Positions 34,216 to 47,032 of a stretch of DNA of 64,000 nucleotides are shown here, one piece after another; position 1 is the first letter of the stretch, and each line of letters begins with the position of its first letter. Made by a program: the position numbers and the translations under genes. This stretch comes from Cryptomeria japonica. Lineage: Eukaryota > Streptophyta > Pinopsida > Cupressales > Cupressaceae. A model generated the notes under the pieces. The model was given only the letters and a program-made list of their open reading frames with translations, was not told where the DNA came from and searched no databases. The DNA is taken from the NCBI RefSeq assembly GCF_030272615.1, contig NC_081406.1, forward strand, positions 168,350,361 to 168,414,360, given 5' to 3'.

Positions 34216-37200
34216 TTTAATGCCCCATCATGAAACCCTAAAGGATTAGACTAAAACACTTGAAAAAGAGTGTATATAATTATTTTTTTAAAAATTAATA
34301 AACTAAAAGATGCATTAAGACAAACATTGCATTTAATTTGCACAAACAAAATACTTAACTTAAACTCCTAAAGGGTTTCCCAACATGGTTGACTTAATTA
34401 AACAAAATATTGTTTAAGGTTAATTAATCCACTTAAGATGAATTTATCATTAGGAACTTAACTACACTAATTAATGATTGTTCATACAATTGCATGTGAT
34501 ATCTTTAACATTTATATGTTTTATTCATGACAATACTTTAAATTACATTACATCAATGATTCTAACAAAAGATATAAATCCTAACATCTAATTCTTGTCA
34601 TAATACATTGCTTTTACATTGCAAGATTAAAATAATATTACATTGCACTTAAACACTAAGTCTCATAAGAATACATAATGGTTACATAAAATTTGCAACT
34701 TGCCATGAAGGCATACATAAGTAAATGATACAACTGACCATATAAGGTCCAAGAACTACAAGAATGATTCCAAGATGAAAAAATAGGATCCAATTGGATA
34801 TACAAGATGCTCGAATCCAAAAGAGCAATTGGAATAGCTCTGAAGCCAACCCTCGCAAGAAGAAACAAACACACCTAATGGAAAGTGGTACTGCCACCTA
34901 ACCATGTGACTCAAAAAGAACTACCCCACCGTGCTAGGAGATAGAAATAAGACCCACTAGCAAGCTACAAAGATATGCACCCATGGTATATACATGACAT
35001 CGGGTAATCTCACATAAAGCATGAACTCACAAACATTACTCCACAATAAAACTCCAGGTGATATCAACAAGGCTACACACTAGTGACCATAAGGGAAGAG
35101 TGTCATCACATAACTTGGAATGTTTTTTCCTGGAAAGCCTCCATAGACCTTGATCCCCATCTTAGGTTATCTTGGTAGCCTCTCCTAAACCCCTAACCCC
35201 ATCCAAGTCTCATGTAGACCCAAACAATCCTTTCGTGAGCACAAGGTTGTTGGTTTGCCATTCCAGGCCTTCCCACTGCATCCTGAGTCTATACAAGCAC
35301 TCAGGCATGAGAGAGATACAATTAATCTTAATTAATTCTTAAGCTACCCAAACCGCTAATATATTTTTAGGTTATCACTTAATTATCCAACTTTTGAGGG
35401 GTTATCCTGCTAACATCTTTGGGCCCGACCCCCACTCAAAAGCCACTCTTCCTTATGACACTACACAAAATTCCCAAAAGAATTCCAAGGCAAAAATACC
35501 AAATTCAACTTTACAAAGGGAGTTCAAAACAACTGAGTAAAACACTTGGTCACACAAGCCCTTTCATAAAGGTTTTACCACTTGGACAAATTGGTCTATT
35601 TATGAGACACGACTACAAAATGAAAGACAACATGAAAATACCTGATTCCACATATAACCAAAGGACATGCAATATGACTAATTACGAAGATAGTCATCAA
35701 TGAAACAAACACCATCATTTATTTCAGAAAAAAGATTTATTTCCTTTCCATTTAATTCACATATAAACTTTTGAGTTTTGAAATAAATCATTCATTAACA
35801 ATAATTTCACAAATTCAGTTAATAATTTTAAATCAATATTTTCTATATCAATTTAACATTTTAAAACCACCATTAACACATTGAATTATATATATCAGAT
35901 ATTTTCATACAATGGAAATTTATTTATTTCTTTATTTTGTTTCAAAAATAATTTCCAACATATATATATATATATAATTTTCAAATAAATTAAAAAAGTT
36001 TAAATACTGCCACGTGGGGGAAAGTATGCCCATGTTGTGGGTCCACCCCCCATATCTCATGGACTACCCACGACTATGGATGCCCACAACCATGGGCTCC
36101 CCATGGCATGTGGGAGAGCCATGGGTGGCACGTTTGTGGGGAAGCCATAGTCATGGCTTAAAAAAAAAACACAATAACTAAAAAAATAAAAACATACCTA
36201 GAAAAAAATTTAAATTACAATTCCCAGGTTTAGTAAAAAAAAACCCATAGTGTAATTTTTTCTCCTCCATTACACATTTAAAAAAAAAAATTAACAATAA
36301 CCATAAAGAAAGTAGATTCATAGCTCTCATTAAAAACATAAAATTTTGGACAACATAACCCCTCATTTGAGAATAATTTTTTTTTATTTCTTACAGAGCT
36401 TAAAAATACAAAATTTTAAAACCAATTTGTGAAATCACACAATTGTATATATACACCAACCATATATTCTTGAAATTTCAGACTAAACCCCATATTCATA
36501 ATAAGAAACATAGAGGTTTCTTAATCAACACAATTTTTTTAAAAACAAAATAGAGGTTTTAAATCCAACATGATAAGCTTTCCTGGATGAAATTTTGAAG
36601 AAGAGCACACCAATCCCTTTCCAAACAAGAGTTCTTCAATGCATGAAATAAGATTTTCCAAAAACAAAACCTCTAGAAAAACCACTTCCAACCACAAAGA
36701 GGATTTTTTTTTCAAAATGCAAAGACTCTAGAAAAATGAGAACCCCCATCTTTTGGAAAAATCCCTAAAATATAAAGGGATTTTCCCAAAAAAATATCTT
36801 TTAGGTCAAATTCATTTTCTCATGAAAATTGAAAATCTAATTTTTTTTTTCAAACAAATGAACAAGGCAAAATATAAATCTCACTAATAAATAAAGCCAT
36901 CAATTTAACTTACCAATTAAAAATAATTGATTTATCTATTTAACGAGAAAAGTGTCCTTAATAATTTATTCTTAATTTAATTTAATAAATGCAATACACA
37001 TTAATTATTAATAACCATAAGGTATTAATAATTAATTTCTCATTAAATAACATATGAAGAGAATAATTAAATTCACAAAACTCATAACACACAAAGTTAA
37101 CTAAACAAAGCAGAGACATGACCTACATACGAACATAGGGAAGGTTGACATGCGACTGACAATGCTCACTATCGAGCAAGGCTAGGGATGAAATTTAGGG

Positions 37201-37696
37201 CCTTAATACTAGCTCCTCCACTTCTATTCAAATAATTAGGTACGCTTAGACCTATGGAACCAGGTGAAGTCAGTACCTTGTACCTGCAATTCTTGCATCA
37301 CTAAACCACACATACATATATATTTACAAACATGGTAAACACACTGGTGAAGGAGAATTGTGACTTTTCGTGTCTCACCAAAGTGAGTGACAAGAAATCA
37401 TCTCCTTGCACCCCATACACTTTCCACACATACATGATGACATATACATAATGCATCTCATGCATAAAGTAAATGTGTTAGTCCATGGTCAATAACACAT
37501 AATAAAATTAACATCTAATCATCCATAAGGAAATAAAGCATAAACAACATTCACTGAATCTCAAATCAAAGCATAATCCCACATAGCATAATATCTGAAT
37601 AAAACATCACCACAAAGTGTATCCACAATATCCACTAACAAGTCAACCATGGTCAAAATAGTATATAAAAAGTTTGATCGAGGGAGGGATACTACA
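34216..37696 (-). mobile_element. 5' LTR of gypsy 2
   Basis: About 3.48 kb, bounded by the primer-binding site on the left and by ACTACA (37691-37696) on the right. In element orientation it starts TGTAGTATCCC. It is alignable end to end with the left LTR. The inner end reads TTTAATGCCCC on the plus strand where the left LTR reads TGTAATGCTCT, so the terminal CA has mutated in this copy. Confidence 0.85.
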
Positions 37697-38176
37697 GTTT
37701 TTGGGAATGTTGTATACAAGTCCCTCCTAAGTCATTAGGATATTTTATTTTGATTGTATTATGTAAAAGATATGGTTTTTTGTATTATTATTATAAGAAT
37801 TCATGTTTGAAAGGATAACGTGTTACCTATGGTAGTTTTAAACACCGGCAAAGATGTGTACATTTATAGATCACACCTGAAATTGGAAAGAAAGTAGTCA
37901 CTTTTAGATAATACAAGTCAATAACATATGGGGTTAGAGATGGAAAAGGGTTGAAGAAATGTGAGTTAGTGGATACAGATATATCTATAGCTGAATTTTG
38001 AGGATTTTTCAAGAGTAACTAGTTTCAATGCATACACGTAGAGTTTGGTGGTTGGATAAGCAATTCAAGTTATAAAGGACACATCTCCTCTTAATACCAT
38101 TGTTTCTATTATAGATTTTTTTAATAATTATACACTACAACCGCAAAATAAAGTGCAATCTTATATCACTCTACAC
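37697..38176 (+). pseudogene. Unrecognised gene family, copy 2, middle part
   Basis: Sequence between the chromovirus and copia 2. With one target duplication removed, the frame from 24059 continues VCGNVVYKSLLSH. Further on: KKCELVDTDISIAEF, FQCIHVEFGGWISNSSYKGH, and DTSPLNTIVSIIDFFNNYTL followed by QPQNKVQS (about 38080-38165). Frame changes and stops are present. The last bases join across copia 2 (duplication TACAC) to VTIFVHIAFVHAYDSKEDD at 45937. Confidence 0.45.
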
Positions 38177-39698
38177 AGTTGGCATTTGGCATTATAACAG
38201 CCAATGGGAGATTGTTGGCATTTCAATAAGGATATTGAAAAGGTTGTTGATGATTATGGATATAACTGATTAAGGATGTTTATTGTCTTAATATTATTAT
38301 TTTGTCATTGATGTCAAGAAATTGATTTTCTAATTCAGTATGATGTTGACATATCTTGAGAAGTATGATTTGATGAGTATATAGATGTCGGTAAAAGACA
38401 CAGAAAGAATATGATGAATAAGGGGATGAATAAGGTATTCAATGGGCAACTATTACCGAATCAGACAAAGATGAGATCATGATGTTTAGATTGTTTTAAC
38501 ATCATACATATGTTGTAAATTGTAAGGTTAATACTATACTATGTTACCGAGCAAAGAACCTAGTCGGTAAACCCTAAGGTTATCACTATCGGTTAATGAA
38601 GGCAGAATGTCTATCGAGTAAAGTTTAGTATTCACCAAGTTGTTACCAAGTTGTAACCGAGCTGTAATAGAATACATTAAATGGTTACATGCATTATTTA
38701 ATGAAGGAAGCTGATGAGTTGGAACGGATTAAATGATTGGTATGTCGTGCATGAAGTTTGTTAATGAATCTATGGCAAAGGAAAATCAGCATTAAGATCT
38801 GCAGCACAGATTGAACTGCATTACCCCAGTACAAGTTCCAAGAAATGTATGCAAGTTCCTAGGCGGGGTAAAATGTTTTTCAGATCGAAGGATACATTGA
38901 ACCTAAACAAGTTTGAAGATCTGATGGCTATGATTGATCATGGGAAATGTGATCAAGGAGATTAAGTGGTTGGTGAATTGTTTATAAATAGGGAACTATT
39001 AATAAACAATGCATGCAGGCAAATGTATGCACATGGATGCTACATAGTGATTACCGAGCACAAAAGCTTGAAGACCTATTTGAATAACAGAGTATAGAAG
39101 CCAAGCAGATGGACTAGATTAGTTCTATGTCTAGATTGTATTGAGCAAATAAGAATCTGCTTTAGCATTTTAGATGTGAAGTTGCAGATAGATTTTTATT
39201 ACTGTTATTTTGTGAAAGTGACAAAAAATCTCTTAACCGAGTGGACTTAACAGTCTTATTTGTAAAACTCTCTAGCAAGGTGACATTTTGATTGAGTGTT
39301 TGAAATCCTTTAACAAGGTCACTTCTAACAAGGTGAAGATCGTAACAGATCTGAGGGAAATCCCTTAACCGGGTCACATCTAGCAATGTGTTTGTATTCT
39401 TTAACATGATTTTCTTTTAACCAAGCATACTCTAGAAGAGTATATTTCTTAGTGGGTCCAAAATCACACAGTGGTTTTTCCCTATTTGGGTTTCCACGTT
39501 AAATCTGGTGTTATGAGGTTTATGATATTTATATGCTTTTGAGTTTGCATTTTTAGCAGTTTTGGTTATATTATTGAAGTATATGGTACTGAGGTTGAAT
39601 CTGATGTTTTTATGGAAGATTAAGTTTGTATGATTCACCCCCCCCTCTCATCTTGTTGGCTATTGGATCTATACTTACATTAAGTATCAGAACTATCA
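38177..39698 (+). mobile_element. 5' LTR of copia 2
   Basis: 1,522 bases, AGTTGGCATT to ACTATCA. TATA box TATAAATA at 38983-38990, so U3 is about 0.8 kb. ACCGAG/TCGGTAA motifs are scattered through 38550-39070. The 3' part (39210-39440) has TCTAGCAAGGTGAC, TTTAACAAGGTCAC, CTTAACCGGGTCAC and similar repeats. CCCTATTTGGGTTTCCACGT lies near 39480 and CACCCCCCCCTCTCATC near 39636. Confidence 0.92.
38983..38990 (+). promoter_or_regulatory. TATA box in copia 2 5' LTR
   Basis: GTTTATAAATAGGGA. The same box is at 45214-45221 in the 3' LTR and at 7219-7226 in the copia 1 LTR, so it is conserved between family members. Confidence 0.65.
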
Positions 39699-39700
39699 AT

Positions 39701-39712
39701 TGGTATCAGAGC
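39701..39712 (+). other. Primer-binding site of copia 2
   Basis: TGGTATCAGAGC, complementary to the 3' end of plant initiator methionine tRNA, two bases after the LTR end ACTATCA. Confidence 0.92.
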
Positions 39713-39763
39713 TTTGGACTCCAGAAGAAAAAGTTTAAAGGTACTTGAGGCAAAGATCCAAAG

Positions 39764-40900
39764 ATGTATAAGAGGGATGCACCGAAGCTAAACAAGTCAA
39801 GTTTCTCTACACGATAGAAAAGGATGAAGTTGCACCTATCAGGAATTGGAGAATATGCTATATATTATCTGGAGAATGATTTCATCACACCGAGCACCTA
39901 TCCATTGACTATGGAAGAAATAAAGGCAAAGCAAGAACATATCCAAGCAATGATTGAAATAACATCTGCATTGACCGACTCAAAGTTTAATGATCTAGAA
40001 GGCTGCAATGATACAAAGGCAATGTGGGACAAGCTCATATCTGTATATGGTGGTGATGAACATGTTCAAAGAGAAAAAGTAGACAGTCTAAGAGGACAAC
40101 TTGAATCTATAAGGATGAATGAAGGTGAGAACATAACCCAGTACAATACAAGACTAAAGGAGATTGTCAATCAAATCAAAGGAGCATGTGGAACTATTGA
40201 AGAAAAGGATATAACAAGTAAGTTGTTAAGAACCTTTCTACTGACTTATGCAATCTGAGTCTCTGTAATCAATGAATTGAGGTCTGTACCTAATATGCCA
40301 GTTTCTTTAGATGCTACTATTGGTAAGCTACATGCATTTGAGTTAAGTAACTTTGATAACAGTGGATCTTTGGTAAATAAAGTTGAATGTGCATTTAGTT
40401 CTTTTCATCTTGATGAATCTAATGATTACAATGAAAGAAAGTATAAGTACTCTGAAGGAGATCATAGTGGAGCAAGTGAAAGATTTCACAAGAACATGGA
40501 AGAAGTACACAAACTGTATGAGGAAATCAGAAAGCAGGAAGAGTTTGAAACACTATTAGCCAGAAGGTTACTGAGAGGCAAAGGTAAGTATAAAGGAAAA
40601 CTACCTTTGAAATGTTTCAATTGTGATAAGATAGGACAAATGGCTTCTAACTGTCTTGACAAAGATTCTAATGAAAAGAGATATTACTAGAATGACAGAC
40701 AGAAAGATAATCATTACAGAGGACACCGAGACTTCAGAAGAAGAGATAGAAAGACATGCTTAATAGCCGATGAGGAATCCAATGATGATAAATCAGATGA
40801 AATTGATACAAAGGAAGTAGTTTATGTGGCTATCAAAGATGGATTAGATGAAGAAAGTTATGAAGAAAAATCCCTAATATCTCACATAAATACTAATGAT
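39764..40900 (+). pseudogene. Copia 2 gag (broken)
   Basis: Starts MYKRDAPKLNKSSFST at 39764, matching the gag start of copia 3 (MMKREGPKFNKENFS). The conserved UBN2/gag-type core includes DLEGCNDTKAMWDKLISVY, GGDEHVQREKVDSLRGQLES and NEGENITQYNTRLKEIVNQI. A zinc knuckle lies at 40613-40655: CFNCDKIGQMASNC, where the histidine ligand is glutamine. Stops: TAG 39815, TGA 40256, TAG 40688. Gag forms the particle that packages element RNA. Confidence 0.9.
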
Positions 40901-43900
40901 TCTTGGATCATAGATAGTGGATGCTCACATCATACGACAGGTGATAAACACAAGTTTGTTATGTTAGAAGATTATGATGGAGGCTATGTAAGATTTGGTA
41001 ATGATGCACCATGTCCAGTAAGAGGTAAAGGATCTATAACGCTTCTTGACAATGCAAGATGCAATGGTGTTTATTGGGTTGAAGGTTTGAAATACAATTT
41101 GTTGAGTGTAGCACAACTAAACAATACAGGTTACCGAATAGAATTTCAGAAAGGAATTGTCAAAGTTCATGACAAGCATAGAAAGTTAGCTGCTACCGGG
41201 ACACAAACAAAAGGTAATACATTTCACCTTGACTCAACTCAGAACAAGTGTCTATATGCAAAGATAGATGATACCTGGTTATGGCATAAAAGGTTTTGTC
41301 ATGTAAATTTTGATAATCTGATCAAAATAAGTAAGAAGCACCGAGTAAGAGGTCTACCGAGTCTTGAAAAACCTGAGAATGCTATGTGTCGAGGATGCCA
41401 GATGGGTAAAATGACAAGATCAAGATTTACAAGTAAGTCTTACACTTCTAAGGGAATTTTAGATCTTGTGCATACTGATCTTTTTGGTCCTATGAAAGTT
41501 CAAAGTTATTATGGTGACAAATATTTCATATTATTTGTGGATGATTACTCAAGGATGATGTCAGTTATGTTTTTAAAAGAAAAATCAAAAGATTTTCAAA
41601 TGTTTAAATGGTACAAGGCAAGAGTTGAAAATGAAACAGGAAGACAACTAAAATGTCTTAGATCAGATAGAGAAGGAGAGTTCACATCTGATTAGTTCAA
41701 CTTATTCTACAATGATCATGGTATTAAAAGACAAGTCTCTACACCGAGAACTCCATAGCAAAATGGAATAGCTGAGAGAAGAAATAGATCTATTGTGGAT
41801 TGTGCCAGAACCCTGATGATTGAAAAGAAAGTGCCACAAACATTTTGGAGGGAAGCAATAAGCACAACCGTTTACACCTGGAACCAAGTACAACTGAAGA
41901 AAGGTACTTTGAAGACACCATATGAAATTTGGTATGACAAGAAACGTAATGTAAGTTATTTTAAAATCTTTGGAAGTAGATGCTATGTACACAAAGATGA
42001 TAGAAATGACAAGTTTGATCAGAAAATTCAAGAAGGAACATTTCTAGGTTATTCTTCTAGAAGCAAAGCATTTAAATGTCTGATCAAATAATCTAACAAA
42101 ATAGTAGAAAGTGCAAATGTGAAAATTGATGAATTTGTAGAAAGAAATGATGAAGGAAATTCCAAAGAACCAGAAGATTATGATGAATTTGTCTATGTTC
42201 AACCAACAAGTCCTATCGAGAAAACTGTTGAAGAAAATGAAGAGAATATCCAGTTACCGAGTGATGAAGAAGATCATACAGAGCCTACCGAGCCTGTATT
42301 AGCCAAGTATGTCAGAAGACATCATGCACCAAGTCAGATTATAGGAGATAAGGAACAAACTGAGATAGAACACATATCTGATATTTGAATTTGAACAGAG
42401 AATAGTGAAAGAGGCATTTAACAGTGAAGATTGGATAAATTCTATGATAGAAGACATTGATCAAATCAAGAAGAATGACACATGGACACTAATCCCAAGA
42501 TCGAAGGACAAAAATGTAATGGGTACAAAGTGGATTTTCAAAAACAAGCTAAATGAAAAAGGTGAGGTCATTCAAAATAAAGCAAGACTAGTATGCAAAG
42601 GTTATGCCCAAGAAGAAGGAATTGATTATGTGAAACTTTTGCACCTATGGCTAGACTTGAAGGAGTAAGAACATTGTTGGCATATGTTGCTTTCAAAAAC
42701 TTCAAGGTATATCAAATGGATGTCAAATTTGCATTTCTGAATGGAATATTAGAAGAAGTTTTTATTGAACAACCTGAAGGATTTGTTGAAGACAAGAGTA
42801 AAGATCAGGTATGTAAATTGAACAAAGCATTATATGGTCTGAAACAAGCACCTAGAGTGTGGTATGAAAGATTGCACTCTTATTTGATTAAGATTGGTTT
42901 TATAAGGACAAGTGAGAACAACAATATGTACATGAAGAATGATGAAAATGGAATACTGATCTCAGCCATATTTGTTGATGATATTATATTTTGTGGAAAT
43001 GACTCTTTATGCAAGAACTTTGGAAATGAAATGAGCAAAGAATTTGAGATGTCATTAATTGGTGAGATAAAGTATTTTATAGGTTTACAAATACTGCAAA
43101 TGAAAAATGATATTTTCATTACTCAATCCAAGTACATAAAGGAAATCTTGAAGAAATTTGGAATGGAGGATTCAAAACCAGTAAGTACTCCTATGACTAC
43201 CAACTGTAAACTATCAAAGAATGATGAATCTGCATCTGTTGATGAGAAACTTTACCAATCCATGATTGGAAAGCTACAATATGTTGTTCACAGCAGACCA
43301 GACCTAGCACATGTAGTAGGTATAGTTGCAAGATTCTCTGCAAATCCTAAGGAAACACACATGACAACAATCAAAAGAATTTTCAGATACTTGAAAGGCA
43401 CCAAGGATTATGGCTTAGTATATAAGAAAGGAAATGATTTTGATTTAAAAGTTTATATTGATGCTGATTGGGCGGGCAACATTGATGACAAAAAAAGCAC
43501 AAGTGGAGGAGCTTTCTTTTTAGGAGAAAGACTAGTGAGTTGGCTTAGCAAGAAACAAGGATGTGTTTCACAGTCAACAGTAGAAGTTGAATACATTGCT
43601 ACAACATTGAATTGTACCAACATAGCATAGATCAAACAACTGTTGGAAGGTATAAATGAGAAAGTTACCGAGCCAGTAACTATATTCTGTGAGAATACTA
43701 GTGCTATTAACATTTCAAAGAATCCTGTTATGCACTCTAAGACAAAGCACATCTCTATCAAATATCATTATCTTAGAGAAGAATCTCAAGAGAAGAAAGT
43801 GGTGTTGGAGTATGTTAGCACAAAGGAACAAATAGCAGATATCTTCACCAAGCCACTACCAAGGGACACTTTTGAGTATCTCAGAAGTAAGTTAGGCATC

Positions 43901-43924
43901 CTACCCCTATCTTCTACTCACTGA
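40901..43924 (+). pseudogene. Copia 2 pol: protease, integrase, reverse transcriptase, RNase H (broken)
   Basis: Protease active site WIIDSGCSHHTTG (40900-40940). Integrase zinc region WLWHKRFCHVNFDNL ... CRGCQMGKM (41278-41410), core with LVHTDLFGPM, LRSDREGEF and QNGIAERRNR. Reverse transcriptase with [38 protein letters not shown] and catalytic FVDD (42971-42982). RNase H with [20 protein letters not shown], and C-terminal DIFTKPLPRDTFEYL. The order integrase before reverse transcriptase is diagnostic of copia. Stops at 41693, 41756, 42089 and 43628; frameshifts near 42388-42405 and by one missing base near 42625. STVEVEY replaces the usual STAEAEY. Confidence 0.95.
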
Positions 43925-44373
43925 CTGAGTTCGGTGAAAGCATCAATTTGATGACTCTATCGAATATCTTTTAGGAGTTGATGTTGATTTACACACTTTA
44001 GGATGTTTTCTAAAGGTGTGCAGGAAACAGTGCAGGATACAATATAGGAACATGAATTGAAGACAAAATGCTCTGACAGAGACTAAGTTGACACATTACA
44101 GTGGGAATTCACTTCATATAGGAAGAAATTATGTTTTAGTTCTTTACTTTTTTTGGCATTGTTGTCAAAGGGGGAGAAGATTGGAGAAGAAGACTAGAAA
44201 AGACTAAGAAGACTGAAAAAAAAAAGAAGAAAAGAAAGACTAAGAAAAGAGGAGAAGACTAATGTATGGGGGAGAATTCTGATGACAGGAAGAGAGCATT
44301 TTAGAATCTCACAAACAACTCATAGCAATCCGAATCAATTAGGTCAAATCAATTGGTTTTTCCATCAATGCCA

Positions 44374-44383
44374 AAGGGGGAGA
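44374..44383 (+). other. Polypurine tract of copia 2
   Basis: AAAGGGGGAG, one to two bases before the 3' LTR start at 44385. A second copy, CAAAGGGGGAGAAGA, sits about 200 bases upstream (44166-44180), as in copia 1. Confidence 0.85.
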
Positions 44384-44384
44384 T

Positions 44385-45931
44385 TGTTGGCATTTGGCAT
44401 TATAATAGCCAATGGGAGATTGTTGGCATTTCAATAAGGATATTGAGAAGGTTGTTGATGATTATGGATATAACTAATTAAGGATGTTTACTATCTTAAT
44501 ATTATTATTTTGTCATTGATGTCAAGAAATTGATTTTCTAATTTAGTATGATGTTGCCATATCTTGAGAAGTATGATTTGATGAGTATAAAGATGTCAGT
44601 AAAAGACATGGAACGAATATGATGAATAAGGGGATGAATAAGGTATTCAATGGGCAACTATTATCGAGTCAGACAATGATGAGATCATGATGTTTAGATT
44701 GTTTTAACATCATACATATGTTGTAAATTGTAAGGTTAATACTATAATATGTTACCGAGCAAAGAACCTAGTCGGTAAACCCTAAGGAACCTAGTTGGTA
44801 AACCCTAAGGTTATCGCTATCGGTTAATGAAGGTAGAATGTCTACCGAGTAAAGTTTAGTATTCACCGAGTTGTTATCGAGTTGTAACCGAGCTATAATA
44901 GAATACATTAAATGGTTACATGCATTATTTAATGAAGGAAGCCGATGAGTTGGAACGGATTAAATGATTGGTATGTCGTGCATGAAGTTTGTTAATGAAT
45001 CTATGGCAAAGGAAAATCGACATGAAGATCTACAGTGCAGATTGAACTGCATTACCCTAGCACAAGTTCCAAGAAATGTATGCAAGTTCCTAGGTGGGGT
45101 AAAACATTTTTCAGATCGAAGGATACATTGAACCTGGACAAGTTTGAAGATCTGATGGCTATGATTGATCATGGGAAATGTGATCAAGGAGATTAAGCGG
45201 TTGGCAAATTGTTTATAAATAGGGAACTATTAATAAACAATGCATGTGGGCAAATGTATGCACAGGGATGCTACATAGTGATTACTAAGCACAGAAGCTT
45301 GAAGACCTGTTTGAATAACAGAGTATAGAAGCCCAGCAGATGGACTATATTAGTTCTATGTCTAGATTGTATTGAGCAAATAAGAATCTGCTTTAGCATT
45401 TTAGATGTGAAGTTGTAGATAGATTTTTATTATTGTTATTTTGTGAAAGTGACAGAAAATCTCTTAACCAAGTGGACTTAACAGTCTTATTTGTAAAACC
45501 CTCTAGCAAGGTGACATTCTGATTGAGTGTTTGAAATCCTTTAACAAGGTCACTTCTAACAAGGTGAAGATCCTAACAGATCTGAGGGAAATCCCTTAAC
45601 CGGGTCACATCTAGCAATGTGTTTGTAATCTTTAACATGATTTGCTTCTAACTGAGCATACTCTAGAAGAGTATATTTCTTAGTGGGTCCAAAATCCCAT
45701 AATGGGTTTTCCCTATTTGGGTTTCCATGTTAAATCTGGTGTTATGAGGTTTATGATGTTTATATGCTTTTGAGTTTGCATGTTTAGCAGTTTTGGTTAT
45801 ATTACTGAAGTATATGTTACTAAGGTTGAATCTGATGTTTTTATGGAAGATTACGTTTGTATGATTCACCCCCGCCCCTCTCATCTTGTTGACTATTGGA
45901 TCTGTACTTACATTAAGTATCAGAACTATCA
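44385..45931 (+). mobile_element. 3' LTR of copia 2
   Basis: 1,547 bases, TGTTGGCATT to ACTATCA. Nearly identical to the 5' LTR. It has two tandem copies of the 23-base unit AACCTAGT(C/T)GGTAAACCCTAAGG (about 44766-44811) where the 5' LTR has one. Confidence 0.92.
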
Positions 45932-46095
45932 TACACAAGTTACAATTTTTGTACATATAGCATTCGTGCATGCATATGATAGCAAGGAGGATGATAGAAA
46001 GATATGAAGAGAGTATCACTTTTACATTAGCGATGATCATACTCATTCAGGAATATCTGTGCAAGAATGCTTTCAAATTTTCTATGATAATTAAA
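45932..46095 (+). pseudogene. Unrecognised gene family, copy 2, continuation
   Basis: Immediately right of copia 2 the frame reads VTIFVHIAFVHAYDSKEDD, a TGA stop, REYHFYISDDHTHSGISVQE and CFQIFYDN. The spacing of acidic residues (HAYD, SDD) would suit an RNase H-fold nuclease or transposase, but that is conjecture. After about 46095 the frame is lost. Confidence 0.5.
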
Positions 46096-46640
46096 GGAAA
46101 AGAAATATCAGGTACAATCAATTGGGAATCAAGATGCCGATGTTCCTTGGCATGTGGATGACCTTTTCCCATGATCTACACTTCATCCTTTGGATTTTTT
46201 GGAAGGATTTCTTTGGCGTAGGCCAACCTTATTGGTTTTACACGTTAGGTTTTATTCTTTAGGTTTTGATCCCTTTTTGGGTCAGTTGAATCCTCTTGGA
46301 TCATATATATATATATATATATATATCATTGTAATTAATAATTAGTATCATCATAAGGATCAAAGGTTGAGGATAGACAAAAGAAGATAGATCTTGAGAT
46401 TTAAGGTCTCAGTTGTGACCTATTATGCATGTTCTTGCAAGCCTGTGTGTCCGTTTATGTAACCCAGTTGATTCTCAGTTGATTGTATTTAGATTTCATG
46501 TTATAATTCAAGTTGTTTTGAATTGCCTCCATCATATCCTTGTTTTTCCATTGTGTTTACTCTTGTTGACCAGTTTGGACTAATCTCTTTGAGGTTCCTC
46601 CTTACCAGTGGTTGCGTCAATATGACTAGATAACTGCACC
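46096..46640. other. Unassigned sequence with (TA)12
   Basis: No protein frame of copy 2 is visible. It contains a (TA)12 tract at 46303-46326. It could be a degenerate LTR fragment or an insertion in copy 2, but no ends or target duplication were found. Confidence 0.3.
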
Positions 46641-46997
46641 TCACAACTCAAGAATTCAAGGAAGTTTAATTGGTTGACTAGTATGCATGTGATGAGAGGT
46701 GTTCAACATTTTTGGAATTTCACTTGGGCTAGACATGGAAAGGGAGAACACAATGGTACAAAAGCATGTGTAAAAAGATCCCTTGCTAGAGATGAATTGA
46801 AGTACCAAGGGGGTGCTAAGTTGACATATGCAACAACAATTTTGCAATGGTGTAACTCCATGTTGTGACCAAATAATGAAGATAAGTTGATGGTTTCTAG
46901 ATATTTTTGGTTGATACATGAATCTAATTTTACAAACCATGTATATTTTTGTACACTTACAGGATCAAGTGAGTTTCACTCATATAGAAGTTCAAAT
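46641..46997 (+). pseudogene. Unrecognised gene family, copy 2, exon
   Basis: Frame with TSMHVMRGVQHFWNFTWARH, GKGEHNGTKACVKRSLARDE and GGAKLTYATTILQWCNSML, then a TGA, DKLMVSRYFWLIHESNF and CTLTGSSEFHSYRSSN. It ends at a canonical donor, AAT then GTAAGT (46998). The HGKGEHNG segment followed by a basic helix-like stretch is distinctive, but I cannot attach a function. The next recognisable exon begins at 48491. Confidence 0.5.
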
Positions 46998-47032
46998 GTA
47001 AGTTTCCCAATTATTTATATGAGACAGTGTAG

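Larger units (their letters stand above)
38177..45931 (+). mobile_element. Copia element 2, complete structure (dead)
   Basis: A 7,755-base Ty1/copia element with two LTRs (38177-39698, 44385-45931), primer-binding site, gag, protease, integrase, reverse transcriptase, RNase H and polypurine tract. Flanked by the 5-base duplication TACAC (38172-38176 and 45932-45936). The first base of the 5' LTR is A instead of T (AGTTGGCA against TGTTGGCA). The LTRs differ by scattered substitutions and one 23-base unit. About eight stops and two frameshifts inactivate the polyprotein. Confidence 0.95.

Noticed and set aside
41702-42031. Minus-strand ORF of 109 codons
   Set aside because: Antisense of the copia 2 integrase coding region.
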